From: DAIDHZ01 sp965370365
Lineage (GTDB): Bacteria > Chlamydiota > Chlamydiia > Chlamydiales > SM23-39
DNA length: 62,557 nt
Direction of reading: 5' to 3'
Assembly (NCBI GenBank): GCA_965370365.1
Contig: CBDUSP010000001.1
Location: 1-62,557, forward strand
The notes under the pieces are model-generated. The model worked only from the letters and a program-made list of their open reading frames with translations, was not told where the DNA came from and did no database searches. The position numbers were made by a program, and so were the translations under genes. Positions within the stretch are counted from its first letter, which is position 1. The number at the start of each line of letters is the position of its first letter. Positions 1-6,924 of this stretch are shown here, piece after piece.

Positions 1-85
1 AATGAAATGTTGTAGTTATAATCAGTGGAAAGTCATTTATTGATAATGACAATTGCTTACAAAACCGAAACAAAGGAATGTTTTT

Positions 86-565
86 ATGTCAGTAGGAGCT
101 TTAAGTGAATTCGAAGGCAATCAATGCCTATTAACGGTCTCTCCAGATCAAAACCAAGAAACCAACAATCGAGGCCAAATAGTCGCCTATTCAAATCAAA
201 ACCAAGAAACCAACAATCAAGGCCAACTAGTCGTTTCTTCAAATCAAACCCGAGCAGTCGTTTCTTTAAACCAACGCCAAGAAATCAATGATCGGCTTCG
301 ACAGGAAGGAGCAAACCAAGTAAAGAGTGATGGCTTGAGCACTGCAAGAAAGTATGCGACAATGGGGGGTGTAGTTGGTCTTGTCGGTCTTATTTTTTCT
401 AGCAGAGGGCCGTGCCGTGTAGAGTTCAGCTCCGAGGATATAGTCGTAGCGGTAGGTGGATCAGCTCTTGTTTCTGCTGTTATTGGATATGTGAAAGGGA
501 GTTTGTTCTCTCAAGGGACAGTTCCTCATGTAACGGGGACTATTCTCCATGGAGATGAGGTTTAA
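86..565 (+). CDS. Unrecognised small membrane protein with N-terminal tandem repeats
   Basis: A 159-residue protein of no family I recognise. The N-terminal half is polar and Asn/Gln-rich, built from two clear copies and one decayed copy of a 16-residue unit (NQNQETNN-QGQ-VV-S). The C-terminal half has two hydrophobic, Gly-rich stretches (around MGGVVGLVGLIF and AVGGSALVSAVIGYV) that could form a membrane hairpin. I start it at the ATG at 86, preceded by GGA about nine bases upstream; a longer frame opens at a TTG at 53 without a better ribosome site. A bilobed hydrophobic hairpin is typical of chlamydial inclusion-membrane proteins, but here the polar part comes first, so an Inc-like role is only a guess. 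Confidence 0.6.
   Translation: MSVGALSEFEGNQCLLTVSPDQNQETNNRGQIVAYSNQNQETNNQGQLVVSSNQTRAVVSLNQRQEINDRLRQEGANQVKSDGLSTARKYATMGGVVGLVGLIFSSRGPCRVEFSSEDIVVAVGGSALVSAVIGYVKGSLFSQGTVPHVTGTILHGDEV
146..289 (+). repeat. 48-bp in-frame tandem repeat
   Basis: Units begin at 146, 194 and 242. The first two are nearly identical at DNA level, the third keeps only its edges. The period is 16 codons, so copy-number change would not break the reading frame of the protein that contains it. Confidence 0.85.
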
Positions 566-573
566 GTTTAGTA

Positions 574-600
574 TATGCAACGATCTGAGATTGTTGCATA
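574..600. terminator. Hairpin after the repeat-protein gene
   Basis: TATGCAAC at 574-581 pairs perfectly with GTTGCATA at 593-600 across an 11-base loop. It lies just after the stop codon at 563-565. There is no run of T after it, so termination is only suggested. The remaining bases up to the tRNA at 764 hold no open reading frame that I can support. Confidence 0.4.
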
Positions 601-763
601 CATTTGCAATTGTAGAGTAAATGTTCCCTTTATAAATGAGGGAACAGGGTTCTCAAAACTTCAAGACAACTTGGTTTTGCAGATGCTTGGGCTAAGACAC
701 AATCAGAACTAATTTCTTGGACTCCAAATCAAGGATAATATAACATATTGTGCATTCTTATGC

Positions 764-837
764 GGGGTGTTAGCTCAGTTGGTTAGAGCGCTACGTTGAC
801 ATCGTAGAGGTCAGCTGTTCGAGTCAGCTACATCCCA
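764..837 (+). tRNA. tRNA-Val (anticodon GAC)
   Basis: A full cloverleaf can be drawn: acceptor GGGGTGT with ACATCCC, D arm GCTC/GAGC, anticodon stem CTACG/CGTAG with loop TTGACAT, and T arm AGCTG/CAGCT with loop TTCGAGT. The anticodon GAC reads valine codons. The 3' CCA is not encoded. It ends six bases before the next start codon, so it could be co-transcribed with the thrS-like gene. Confidence 0.95.
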
Positions 838-842
838 TTTTT

Positions 843-1940
843 ATGATTTTAGAAAAGATTCGTTATACCGCAGCTGAGGTCTTGGCTGCAGCTGTCTATG
901 AAATGTTTCCTGGGGTTAAGCTCCTTGAGGGCTCCGTTTCACCTTCAGGTTTTTATTACGATTTTCACTTTCCACACCCCATTCATCCCGAGCTCCACAC
1001 CCAGATTGAAGAAAGAATGCGGCAAATCATCCGTGAGAAAAGAGAGATTCAAGCGATCGAAATGGTCGCCATGAGTGCAAAGGGATTTTTGAAAAGCAAG
1101 GGCCATGCAAACAAAGCCTCTTTGGTTGATGGTCCTGGACTATTTTCCCTTGTGCAAATTGGAGGTTTTGCCGATCTAGCCTCTGGATCGTACTTAGAAA
1201 ATACGGAAGAGCTCGAACATTTTAAGCTTTTCCCGCCCACCTCTCTTGGGGCAAGAGAAATGCGCATTTTGGGAACGGCCTTTGCAACGAAAAACGAACT
1301 CAAAGAATTCGTTAAAAGATGGAATACATACCCAAAAAAACGGCACGAAAGAAGCGGAGAAATCAAACATTTTTGGAAGTTTTTTGAAGAAGGCGTTGTT
1401 TGGCTTCCAGAGGGAATTAAGGAACTCGACAAGCTCTCTTCGATATTTAAAGAAAATCTTTTGCCATCTGCAACAGAGATCATCTCTCCTGTCGGCGCAA
1501 AAATGCACAAAAAACTCTTGTCTGAATTGGGTGTTGAGGCCGTTTGTGAAATGTTTTCAGAAAGCACCTCTCAGACGAGAGTTGAGGATGTTGGACTTCT
1601 TGATTGCCCGAACAAAAAAACGCTTCAAGTAACTACTTTTTTGAAAAATGCAATTTCCTCCTTGCAATCCATCGAGAAAACGCTTAACATTCTGGGCTGT
1701 GATTTCTTACCGAAGCTTTCATGTTCGAAACGAGGTGGAGGGGTTTTGGAAAAAGCCCTTAAGGAATTGGGTTGGTCCTATGAGATCTCTGAGGAGATTA
1801 AGACGTTACCGCAGCTGGATTTTCTAGTTGCCGACGGGCTGGGAAGGAAGTGGAGTGCAGTTTGTGCGTCGGCAGGAGAGCATTTGTCTGTACAGGTTGT
1901 TATTGAAAGAAACCTGGCGCTTTTGTTATACAGGGTGTGA
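843..1940 (+). CDS. Degenerate threonyl-tRNA synthetase-like protein
   Basis: 365 residues. Residues about 8-170 follow the N2 (editing) domain and linker of ThrRS: the SGFYYDF block at 35-41 and RILGTAF at 141-147 are recognisable. The editing residues are gone: the HxxxH pair is replaced by Y8 and E12, and the later Cys-x3-His pair by A113 and Y117. The class II catalytic core is collapsed: after about residue 200 only scattered similarity remains and the motif 2 and 3 arginines are absent. It therefore should not aminoacylate threonine. It sits directly before infC, where many bacteria keep thrS, so it is probably a decayed or repurposed paralogue, with a true thrS elsewhere. The length and intact frame argue against a fresh pseudogene. 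Confidence 0.75.
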   Translation: MILEKIRYTAAEVLAAAVYEMFPGVKLLEGSVSPSGFYYDFHFPHPIHPELHTQIEERMRQIIREKREIQAIEMVAMSAKGFLKSKGHANKASLVDGPGLFSLVQIGGFADLASGSYLENTEELEHFKLFPPTSLGAREMRILGTAFATKNELKEFVKRWNTYPKKRHERSGEIKHFWKFFEEGVVWLPEGIKELDKLSSIFKENLLPSATEIISPVGAKMHKKLLSELGVEAVCEMFSESTSQTRVEDVGLLDCPNKKTLQVTTFLKNAISSLQSIEKTLNILGCDFLPKLSCSKRGGGVLEKALKELGWSYEISEEIKTLPQLDFLVADGLGRKWSAVCASAGEHLSVQVVIERNLALLLYRV

Positions 1941-1963
1941 CGAATTAAATAGGATGAGCGAAT

Positions 1964-2437
1964 TTGAGAATTAATAGAGAGATTCGAGCTGAGAAGGTGA
2001 GGGTCATTTCCGAGACAGGCGAGCAGTTGGGAATCATGACTTCCCGCGATGCTCTTGCAAGGGCGCAAGAATTTGGCCTCGATTTAGTTGAAGTTTCATC
2101 CGCGGCAAACCCGCCCGTTGTGAAAATTGTTGATTACGGAAAACTTCGCTACGATAAGCAAAAGAAAGAGAAGGACAGTAAAAAAGCTCAAGTTATCGTT
2201 AAACTTAAGGAAGTGAAGTTAAAGCCAAATATCGATGATCACGATTTTCAAACGAAATTGAAGCGAGCTCGGGAGTTTCTCCTTAAGGGGAATAAGGTTC
2301 GTTTGAGTATTATGTTCAGAGGTCGAGAGATGTTGCACACCGATCTTGGTCGAAAAGTTGTCGATAGGTTCTGTGAGGATTTGTCAGATATTGCAGTGCG
2401 TGAAACGATTCCTAAGATGATGGGAAGGACAATGTAA
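1964..2437 (+). CDS. infC: Translation initiation factor IF-3
   Basis: IF-3 binds the 30S subunit, checks start codon and initiator tRNA, and keeps subunits apart. The N-domain motif INREIRAEKVRVI opens the protein and the linker and C-domain are complete (KLKEVKLKPNIDDHDF, then IMFRGREM). At 157 residues it is slightly short for the family. The start is a TTG, with AGGA nine bases upstream; an in-frame TGA at 1955 excludes anything further upstream, and no ATG precedes the conserved part. A rare start is typical of infC (AUU in E. coli), where it allows IF-3 to control its own synthesis; the same logic may hold here, by inference. It leads the rpmI-rplT-pheS block. Confidence 0.95.
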   Translation: MRINREIRAEKVRVISETGEQLGIMTSRDALARAQEFGLDLVEVSSAANPPVVKIVDYGKLRYDKQKKEKDSKKAQVIVKLKEVKLKPNIDDHDFQTKLKRAREFLLKGNKVRLSIMFRGREMLHTDLGRKVVDRFCEDLSDIAVRETIPKMMGRTM

Positions 2438-2509
2438 ACGGTGCTCTCACCCTCTCAGAAAAAGACAAAATCAGTAAGTTCGGCTTGAACGAGCCAATAA
2501 GGAGAAAAA

Positions 2510-2704
2510 ATGCCTAAGATGAAGACCCGCAAAGCGGTCAAATCAAGATTTAAGGTGACAGGAACGGGGAAACTGAAAAGAACCCGTCCAGGACGCCGCC
2601 ACATTTTAACGAAGAAAAGTGCAGGCCGAAAGCGCAAGCTTGCGAGTCCCGCGCTTGTTGACAAGAGTCAGGTTAAAATGTACAAGATTATGATGGGAGT
2701 ATAG
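2510..2704 (+). CDS. rpmI: 50S ribosomal protein L35 (bL35)
   Basis: 64 residues, the normal size. The start MPKMKTRKAVKSRFK and the later GRKRKL region are characteristic of bL35. It has a strong AAGGAG ribosome site. It lies between infC and rplT, the standard arrangement. The 72-base gap from infC contains the Shine-Dalgarno but no obvious attenuator hairpin. The protein is very basic, as expected for an rRNA-binding ribosomal protein. Confidence 0.97.
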   Translation: MPKMKTRKAVKSRFKVTGTGKLKRTRPGRRHILTKKSAGRKRKLASPALVDKSQVKMYKIMMGV

Positions 2705-2708
2705 GGTT

Positions 2709-3083
2709 ATGGTAAGGATTACCAATTCAGTAGCAGCTCGCAAGAGAACGAAGAAGTTGCTCAAGCGTTGCAAGGGCTTTTATGGGGATCGAAAGAACCA
2801 CGTTAAGCTCAGCAAAGACGCTTTAATGTCAGCACTTGCGTTCAACTACAAGCACAGAAAGTTACGCAAACGTGAGTTTAAAAATCTTTGGGTGACGCGT
2901 ATTGGAGCTGCCTCTAAAGCCAACGGAATTTCGTACAGCAAGCTCATCCACGGTCTTAAGCTGATGGAATGTGAGATCAACCGTAAATGGCTTTCAGAAA
3001 TTGCCATCCACGACGCACCTGCGTTTGCTTTAGTGGTCGAGAAGGCAAAAGCTCGCTTGGCGGCCGCACAAGCTGCTGCATAA
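2709..3083 (+). CDS. rplT: 50S ribosomal protein L20 (bL20)
   Basis: 124 residues with the family start MVRITNSVAARKRTKK, the GFYGDRKNHV block and the conserved WVTRIGAASKANGISYSKLI region. It is needed for early 50S assembly and in other bacteria represses the infC-rpmI-rplT mRNA. It begins four bases after rpmI, so the two are surely translated from one mRNA. A short Ala-rich tail ends the protein. Confidence 0.97.
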   Translation: MVRITNSVAARKRTKKLLKRCKGFYGDRKNHVKLSKDALMSALAFNYKHRKLRKREFKNLWVTRIGAASKANGISYSKLIHGLKLMECEINRKWLSEIAIHDAPAFALVVEKAKARLAAAQAAA

Positions 3084-3130
3084 AACTTGGGGCACTTAGT
3101 GTGCCCCAGAGTCATAACGGAGACCTTTTC

Positions 3131-4159
3131 GTGTCTATCCAAGATAAAATTGCTACCCTTCGCTCTTCTTTTACCCAAGAATTAACCGACTCTTCCTCCG
3201 TTAAAGATCTTGATTCCTTAAAAATCAAATACTTAGGGAAAAAGGGGTCTGTTCAAGCTCTGATGGTGGAGCTTAAAAACGCCTCTAGTGATGAGCGGCC
3301 GCACTTGGGAAAACTCGTGAATGATTTGAAAGTTGAGCTTGTTTCTCACTATGAAAATAGTCTTAAGCGTCTCCATAAAGAAGAGTTAGATAAGAGACTT
3401 GAAAAAGAAGCAATTGATCCAACCCTTCCAGGAAGACGGTCTTTTTTAGGAAAAGCGCATCCAATCCATCAGATGATGGATAAAGTGATTGATATCCTCG
3501 TTGGGATGGGGTTTTCCGTACAATACGGCCCAGATGTGGATACCGAGTATTACAACTTTGAGGGGTTGAACTTTCCGCCGGATCATCCTGCAAGGGATAT
3601 GCAAGACACCTTTTATCTTGAAGAAGATTTTCTCCTCCGTACACATACGAGCAATGTCCAAGTCCATACCATGGAAAAGCACGAGCCTCCGATTCGCGTC
3701 ATTGCTCCGGGAAGATGTTTTCGCAATGAGGATATTTCAGCCCGTTCCCATGTCTTCTTCCATCAAATCGAGGGCTTTTATATCGACGAAAAGGTGACCT
3801 TTGCAGACCTTCTTTCTACAATGGAGGAATTCTTAAGCAAACTCCTTGGCGAAAAAGCAAAAACTCGATTTAGACCGAGTTTCTTCCCCTTTGTTGAGCC
3901 GGGGGTGGAAGTGGATGTTCATTGCACCTCTTGTAGAGGATCGGGCTGTAGGCTTTGTAAGCACACTGGATGGCTTGAAGTCTTGGGGGCTGGCATGATT
4001 CATCCAAATGTCCTAAAGAAAGGGAAAATTGACCCGGAGAAGCACTCAGGATTTGCTTGGGGGATGGGGATTGAGCGTCTTGTTATCTTGCAATCAGGAA
4101 TTCCTGATATTCGTCTATTTACTCAAAACGACATGCGTTTTGTCTCGCAATTTTCTTGA
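3131..4159 (+). CDS. pheS: Phenylalanyl-tRNA synthetase alpha subunit
   Basis: Catalytic alpha subunit of the alpha2-beta2 PheRS, which charges tRNA-Phe in the cytoplasm. The N-terminal coiled-coil (residues about 1-95) is followed by class II motifs: DVDTEYYNFEGLNFPPDHPAR, a motif 2 region RVIAPGRCFRNED, and motif 3 GFAWGMGIERL near the C-terminus. A CxxCxGxGCxxC cluster lies at about 270-280. I start at the GTG at 3131 (GGAGA seven bases before); the frame is open further upstream but that part lies inside rplT. 342-343 residues is normal. pheT is not in the window. Confidence 0.95.
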   Translation: MSIQDKIATLRSSFTQELTDSSSVKDLDSLKIKYLGKKGSVQALMVELKNASSDERPHLGKLVNDLKVELVSHYENSLKRLHKEELDKRLEKEAIDPTLPGRRSFLGKAHPIHQMMDKVIDILVGMGFSVQYGPDVDTEYYNFEGLNFPPDHPARDMQDTFYLEEDFLLRTHTSNVQVHTMEKHEPPIRVIAPGRCFRNEDISARSHVFFHQIEGFYIDEKVTFADLLSTMEEFLSKLLGEKAKTRFRPSFFPFVEPGVEVDVHCTSCRGSGCRLCKHTGWLEVLGAGMIHPNVLKKGKIDPEKHSGFAWGMGIERLVILQSGIPDIRLFTQNDMRFVSQFS

Positions 4160-4200
4160 GATTTAAAGGGGACAAACGTTAGTATTTCGATATCTTTTTT

Positions 4201-4287
4201 GGAAGAGTGGCAGAGTGGCCGATTGCGTCTGTCTTGAAAACAGAAGTCCTTTCACGGGGACCGTGGGTTCGAATCCTACCTCTTCCG
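4201..4287 (+). tRNA. tRNA-Ser (anticodon UGA)
   Basis: A type II tRNA with a long variable arm: acceptor GGAAGAG pairs with CTCTTCC, anticodon loop CTTGAAA gives TGA, the variable arm hairpin runs about 4245-4262, and the T loop is TTCGAAT. CCA is not encoded. It lies 41 bases after pheS. Confidence 0.95.
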
Positions 4288-4303
4288 AACTTAAATAAAC
4301 GAA

Positions 4304-4453
4304 TTAATTTTTTTTCTTTACAGGCTTCTTTTTGCTCTTTCTTGACTCCTCGAGTGCAATAGCAACAGCTTGTTTCTGCGGATGTCCCGCAGCGATCAAC
4401 TCCCGAATGTTGTCGCTAATTACTTCCTTAGAGCTTCCTTTTTTCAATGGCAT
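4304..4453 (-). CDS. Small basic protein (MPLKKG family)
   Basis: 49 residues, beginning MPLKKGSSKEVISDN and continuing with GHPQKQAVAIALE, then a Lys-rich tail. This MPLKKGxSK...PQKQAVAIAL pattern is familiar from many phages and some bacteria, where its function is unknown. An AGGAG site stands six bases before the ATG and the frame closes cleanly at a TAA. It may be a residue of a mobile element; nothing else phage-like is next to it. Confidence 0.75.
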   Translation of the reverse strand: MPLKKGSSKEVISDNIRELIAAGHPQKQAVAIALEESRKSKKKPVKKKN

Positions 4454-4478
4454 ATACACTCCTGTTTCTTTAAATGGT

Positions 4479-4820
4479 TCAAAACAGCTTCATCAACAAA
4501 TCCTTAATAGAATTGATGACGATTTGACCTACAGTAATCGTTTCGTTTAGGGGAATAACGGCTGGAGAAGTAGTCCCGCTAATTTGCGCCGCAGCTTCCA
4601 CCTCATTGGGAAAAGAAAAAGGAAAGGTCGATATCCAGTTATTGATGACATTCCAATCACCACTACCGGGTAACACCCAGCTAAAGCTTTCATCAGCGAG
4701 TGTGTGAGAAGCGGGAGTTGCAATAAGAGCTATAGAAGAGAGAAAGGTAGAGAAACGCTTGATGGAGAAGCCTCTTTTTGGAGAATGTTTGACATTTCCA
4801 AAGTGGTCTTCAATTTGTTT
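4479..4820 (-). pseudogene. Remnant of an autotransporter-type outer-membrane protein
   Basis: The frame opens immediately after the stop codon of the upstream oxygenase gene and has no ATG, GTG or TTG before its signal-peptide-like stretch (KRFSTFLSSIALIATPASH). After that comes a repeat typical of autotransporter passenger domains: SWVLPGSGDWNVINNW, then PNEVEAAAQISG and ITVGQIVIN. It stops after about 114 codons, whereas such proteins are usually many hundreds of residues long. So only the N-terminus survives, without passenger or beta-barrel. The GTG at 4676 could start a 65-residue product, which would lack the signal. Confidence 0.6.
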
Positions 4821-5909
4821 TTAGTCAATCGTAAATCCAGCGTCAAAGAGGGCCTGTTCCGCTTTTCTGCTAAATCTTCCAACTTCTTTTAAGCGTTTAA
4901 TTGCTCCAGATTTTACAAAAAAGGACATCATTTCAGGGGGAGCTCTCCCTAAGTCGATTAAACGCTCAGCTAAAAGTTCATGTCCATTCACATTGGCATA
5001 CAGCCTTTTTCCTCCCGTTTTCTCAATAAAATCGGGGAGGGGGTCTAAGAGATCATTTGATCGGGGTTGAGCAAAGAATACCGTGGAGTAGCGATCTTTC
5101 CCGTGACCTGGGTCGACCACTCTATGAACGACGCTTTTGAAATAACCGTTGGTAAGGTTTTCGAGCATATCTCCACAATTAATAATAAATGCGTTATCGG
5201 GAACGATAACATTAACCCAAGTCCCTTCTTTACTGAGAACTTGGAGCCCTTTTGTAGTCGATTTTGGTAAAATCGTGAAAAGGTTGATGTCTGTATGTGC
5301 CCCCGCCCAAATGGCATCGATAGGAGGGTTAGCCGGGTAGTGAATAGCTCTTAAGATGCAGTCTCCTTCACGAACCATTTTATTTAAAAACTTAGGTTCC
5401 TGTCCTAATACAACACTTAAAACTTCAGCAATAGCTTCTTTACACTGATCCATTGTGCGGTAGAGCTGCTTCATCGCCGGTTGAAACTGCTTTAGTTGCT
5501 TAGGCCAAAGATTTTCTGCATATCGAAGTCGCCTGGGATCGCTCAAAGAAAAATCCCTTCCTATGTGAAAGAACTCTTTGTAGTCGATACGCGCTTCTTG
5601 TTTAGCCGACTCTTTAGAAGAATACCCGCGTTGTCCATCAGGGGATTTTAATCTGCTTTTAGTCTCAAGATCTTGATCAAAGAAGGTTTTCATTTGGAAA
5701 TAGGCTGCATCGAGAAGAACTGGATCTACGCCTGTTCCTGTGAGGGCGAAAAAACCACTATCTCTAACTGCATATTCCAAATCGCTTAAAAAAACATCAC
5801 GGCGTGTCTCATCAAAATAATCTGGCAAATGCAAAACGGGGATTGTCGAATCAAATGCACAAAGAGGGGAGAAATGGCAGAAGACAAGGGTAAGGAAAAT
5901 AGCTCTCAT
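4821..5909 (-). CDS. Exported 2-oxoglutarate/Fe(II)-dependent oxygenase (isopenicillin N synthase-like)
   Basis: 362 residues. Residues 1-18 (MRAIFLTLVFCHFSPLCA) look like a Sec signal peptide. The rest is an IPNS-like 2OG oxygenase: N-terminal domain from IPVLHLPDY (23-31), the iron ligands H205-x-D207 (AHTDIN) and H262 (VVHRVVDPG), and the 2-oxoglutarate-binding R273-x-S275 (RYS). All three metal ligands are present, so activity is plausible. The family hydroxylates or desaturates small molecules and is normally cytosolic, so a signal peptide is unusual. It stands alone on the minus strand, with the autotransporter remnant downstream in the same frame. Substrate unknown. Confidence 0.85.
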   Translation of the reverse strand: MRAIFLTLVFCHFSPLCAFDSTIPVLHLPDYFDETRRDVFLSDLEYAVRDSGFFALTGTGVDPVLLDAAYFQMKTFFDQDLETKSRLKSPDGQRGYSSKESAKQEARIDYKEFFHIGRDFSLSDPRRLRYAENLWPKQLKQFQPAMKQLYRTMDQCKEAIAEVLSVVLGQEPKFLNKMVREGDCILRAIHYPANPPIDAIWAGAHTDINLFTILPKSTTKGLQVLSKEGTWVNVIVPDNAFIINCGDMLENLTNGYFKSVVHRVVDPGHGKDRYSTVFFAQPRSNDLLDPLPDFIEKTGGKRLYANVNGHELLAERLIDLGRAPPEMMSFFVKSGAIKRLKEVGRFSRKAEQALFDAGFTID

Positions 5910-6017
5910 GAAGGCTCCGAAGGGGATGGAAGGCGCATAATAAGAATCCCTCTATAATTTTGTCCAGAGTAAATGTTTGAGATTGCTTAAATTCTTAAAA
6001 TACTTTACAAAATACGC

Positions 6018-6683
6018 ATGCGTAGATCGCCACCTCTATTGAATTCTTCTGTCAAAATGATCATTTTTGATCATGATGATACGCTTGTTGGCACAATCCA
6101 ACCAAAATGGGCGCAGCACAAGTACATTGCAAAAGAGTTTTACTCGCGCACCGTTACCGATGAAGAGCTTCATACCCATTGGGGGAAACCCTTTACCGTT
6201 CTTCTTCGGCATTTATACAAAACAGACCATATCGATATGGCGATGTCATATAACATTGCCACACGGGAATTATTCCCAAAAAATCTGCTAAAGGGGACGA
6301 TAGATACGTTAAAAACCCTGAAAAAAGCAGGAAAAAAACTTGCGATTGTGACAGCAACAACAAAATCGAGCCTTATGAACGATTTTAAGACTCTTGGGAT
6401 TGATCAAAATCTATTCGACTATGTTCAAACGGAAGATGATACAATATTTCACAAGCCTGATCCGCGCGTTCTTGATCCAGTAAAAGACTGGATCAAAGAC
6501 AAGGGAATTGACTTTAGTGAAGTTCTCTGTGTGGGGGATCATTTTCACGATATGCAAACCGCGCAAGATGCGGGCTTTAAATTTATTGGAGTAGGGACAG
6601 GTTTGATCTCTCCCGAACAATTTAAAAAGCATGGCATTCCGGTAATTCGAGCTCTTCCTGAGCTTTTAAAAGTTCTAAAGTAA
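6018..6683 (+). CDS. HAD-superfamily hydrolase (phosphoglycolate phosphatase-like)
   Basis: 221 residues. HAD motif I is IIFDHDDTLVG, with the nucleophile Asp and the acid/base Asp two residues on; motif II is the Thr in IVTATTKS; the Lys is in FHKPDPR; motif III is CVGDHFHDMQTA. A helical cap lies between motifs I and II, as in type C1 phosphatases of the Gph group. The ATG at 6018 gives 13 residues before motif I; an ATG at 6057 would begin right at it, and neither has a convincing ribosome site. Substrate cannot be deduced. Confidence 0.85.
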   Translation: MRRSPPLLNSSVKMIIFDHDDTLVGTIQPKWAQHKYIAKEFYSRTVTDEELHTHWGKPFTVLLRHLYKTDHIDMAMSYNIATRELFPKNLLKGTIDTLKTLKKAGKKLAIVTATTKSSLMNDFKTLGIDQNLFDYVQTEDDTIFHKPDPRVLDPVKDWIKDKGIDFSEVLCVGDHFHDMQTAQDAGFKFIGVGTGLISPEQFKKHGIPVIRALPELLKVLK

Positions 6684-6924
6684 CTCCATCTTCCTTTTCT
6701 AGCCCTCCTATAAGGAGACCTGGAAAACTACATAACATGTATTATCAGACGTTTAAAAATATGAATATAGAGACCTGAAAACCGAAGGGTGTTGTTTTTC
6801 AGAACTATTGGGGGTTATAACTACCTCGCCTTTAAAAAGATAATTAAAGAATCAGTTTTACTCTTGTATGTTTATTTCTATTTAATCTAAAATCTCCTCA
6901 CAAAAGCCGCCGGGGGTTAAATGT

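Noticed and set aside
1049..1632. Three overlapping open frames (two minus, one plus) inside the thrS-like gene
   Set aside because: They are shadows of the 843-1940 reading frame; they lack ribosome sites and show no family features.
2987..3130. N-terminal extension of pheS by 48 codons
   Set aside because: This part lies inside rplT in another frame; the GTG at 3131 has a proper ribosome site and fits the normal PheS length.
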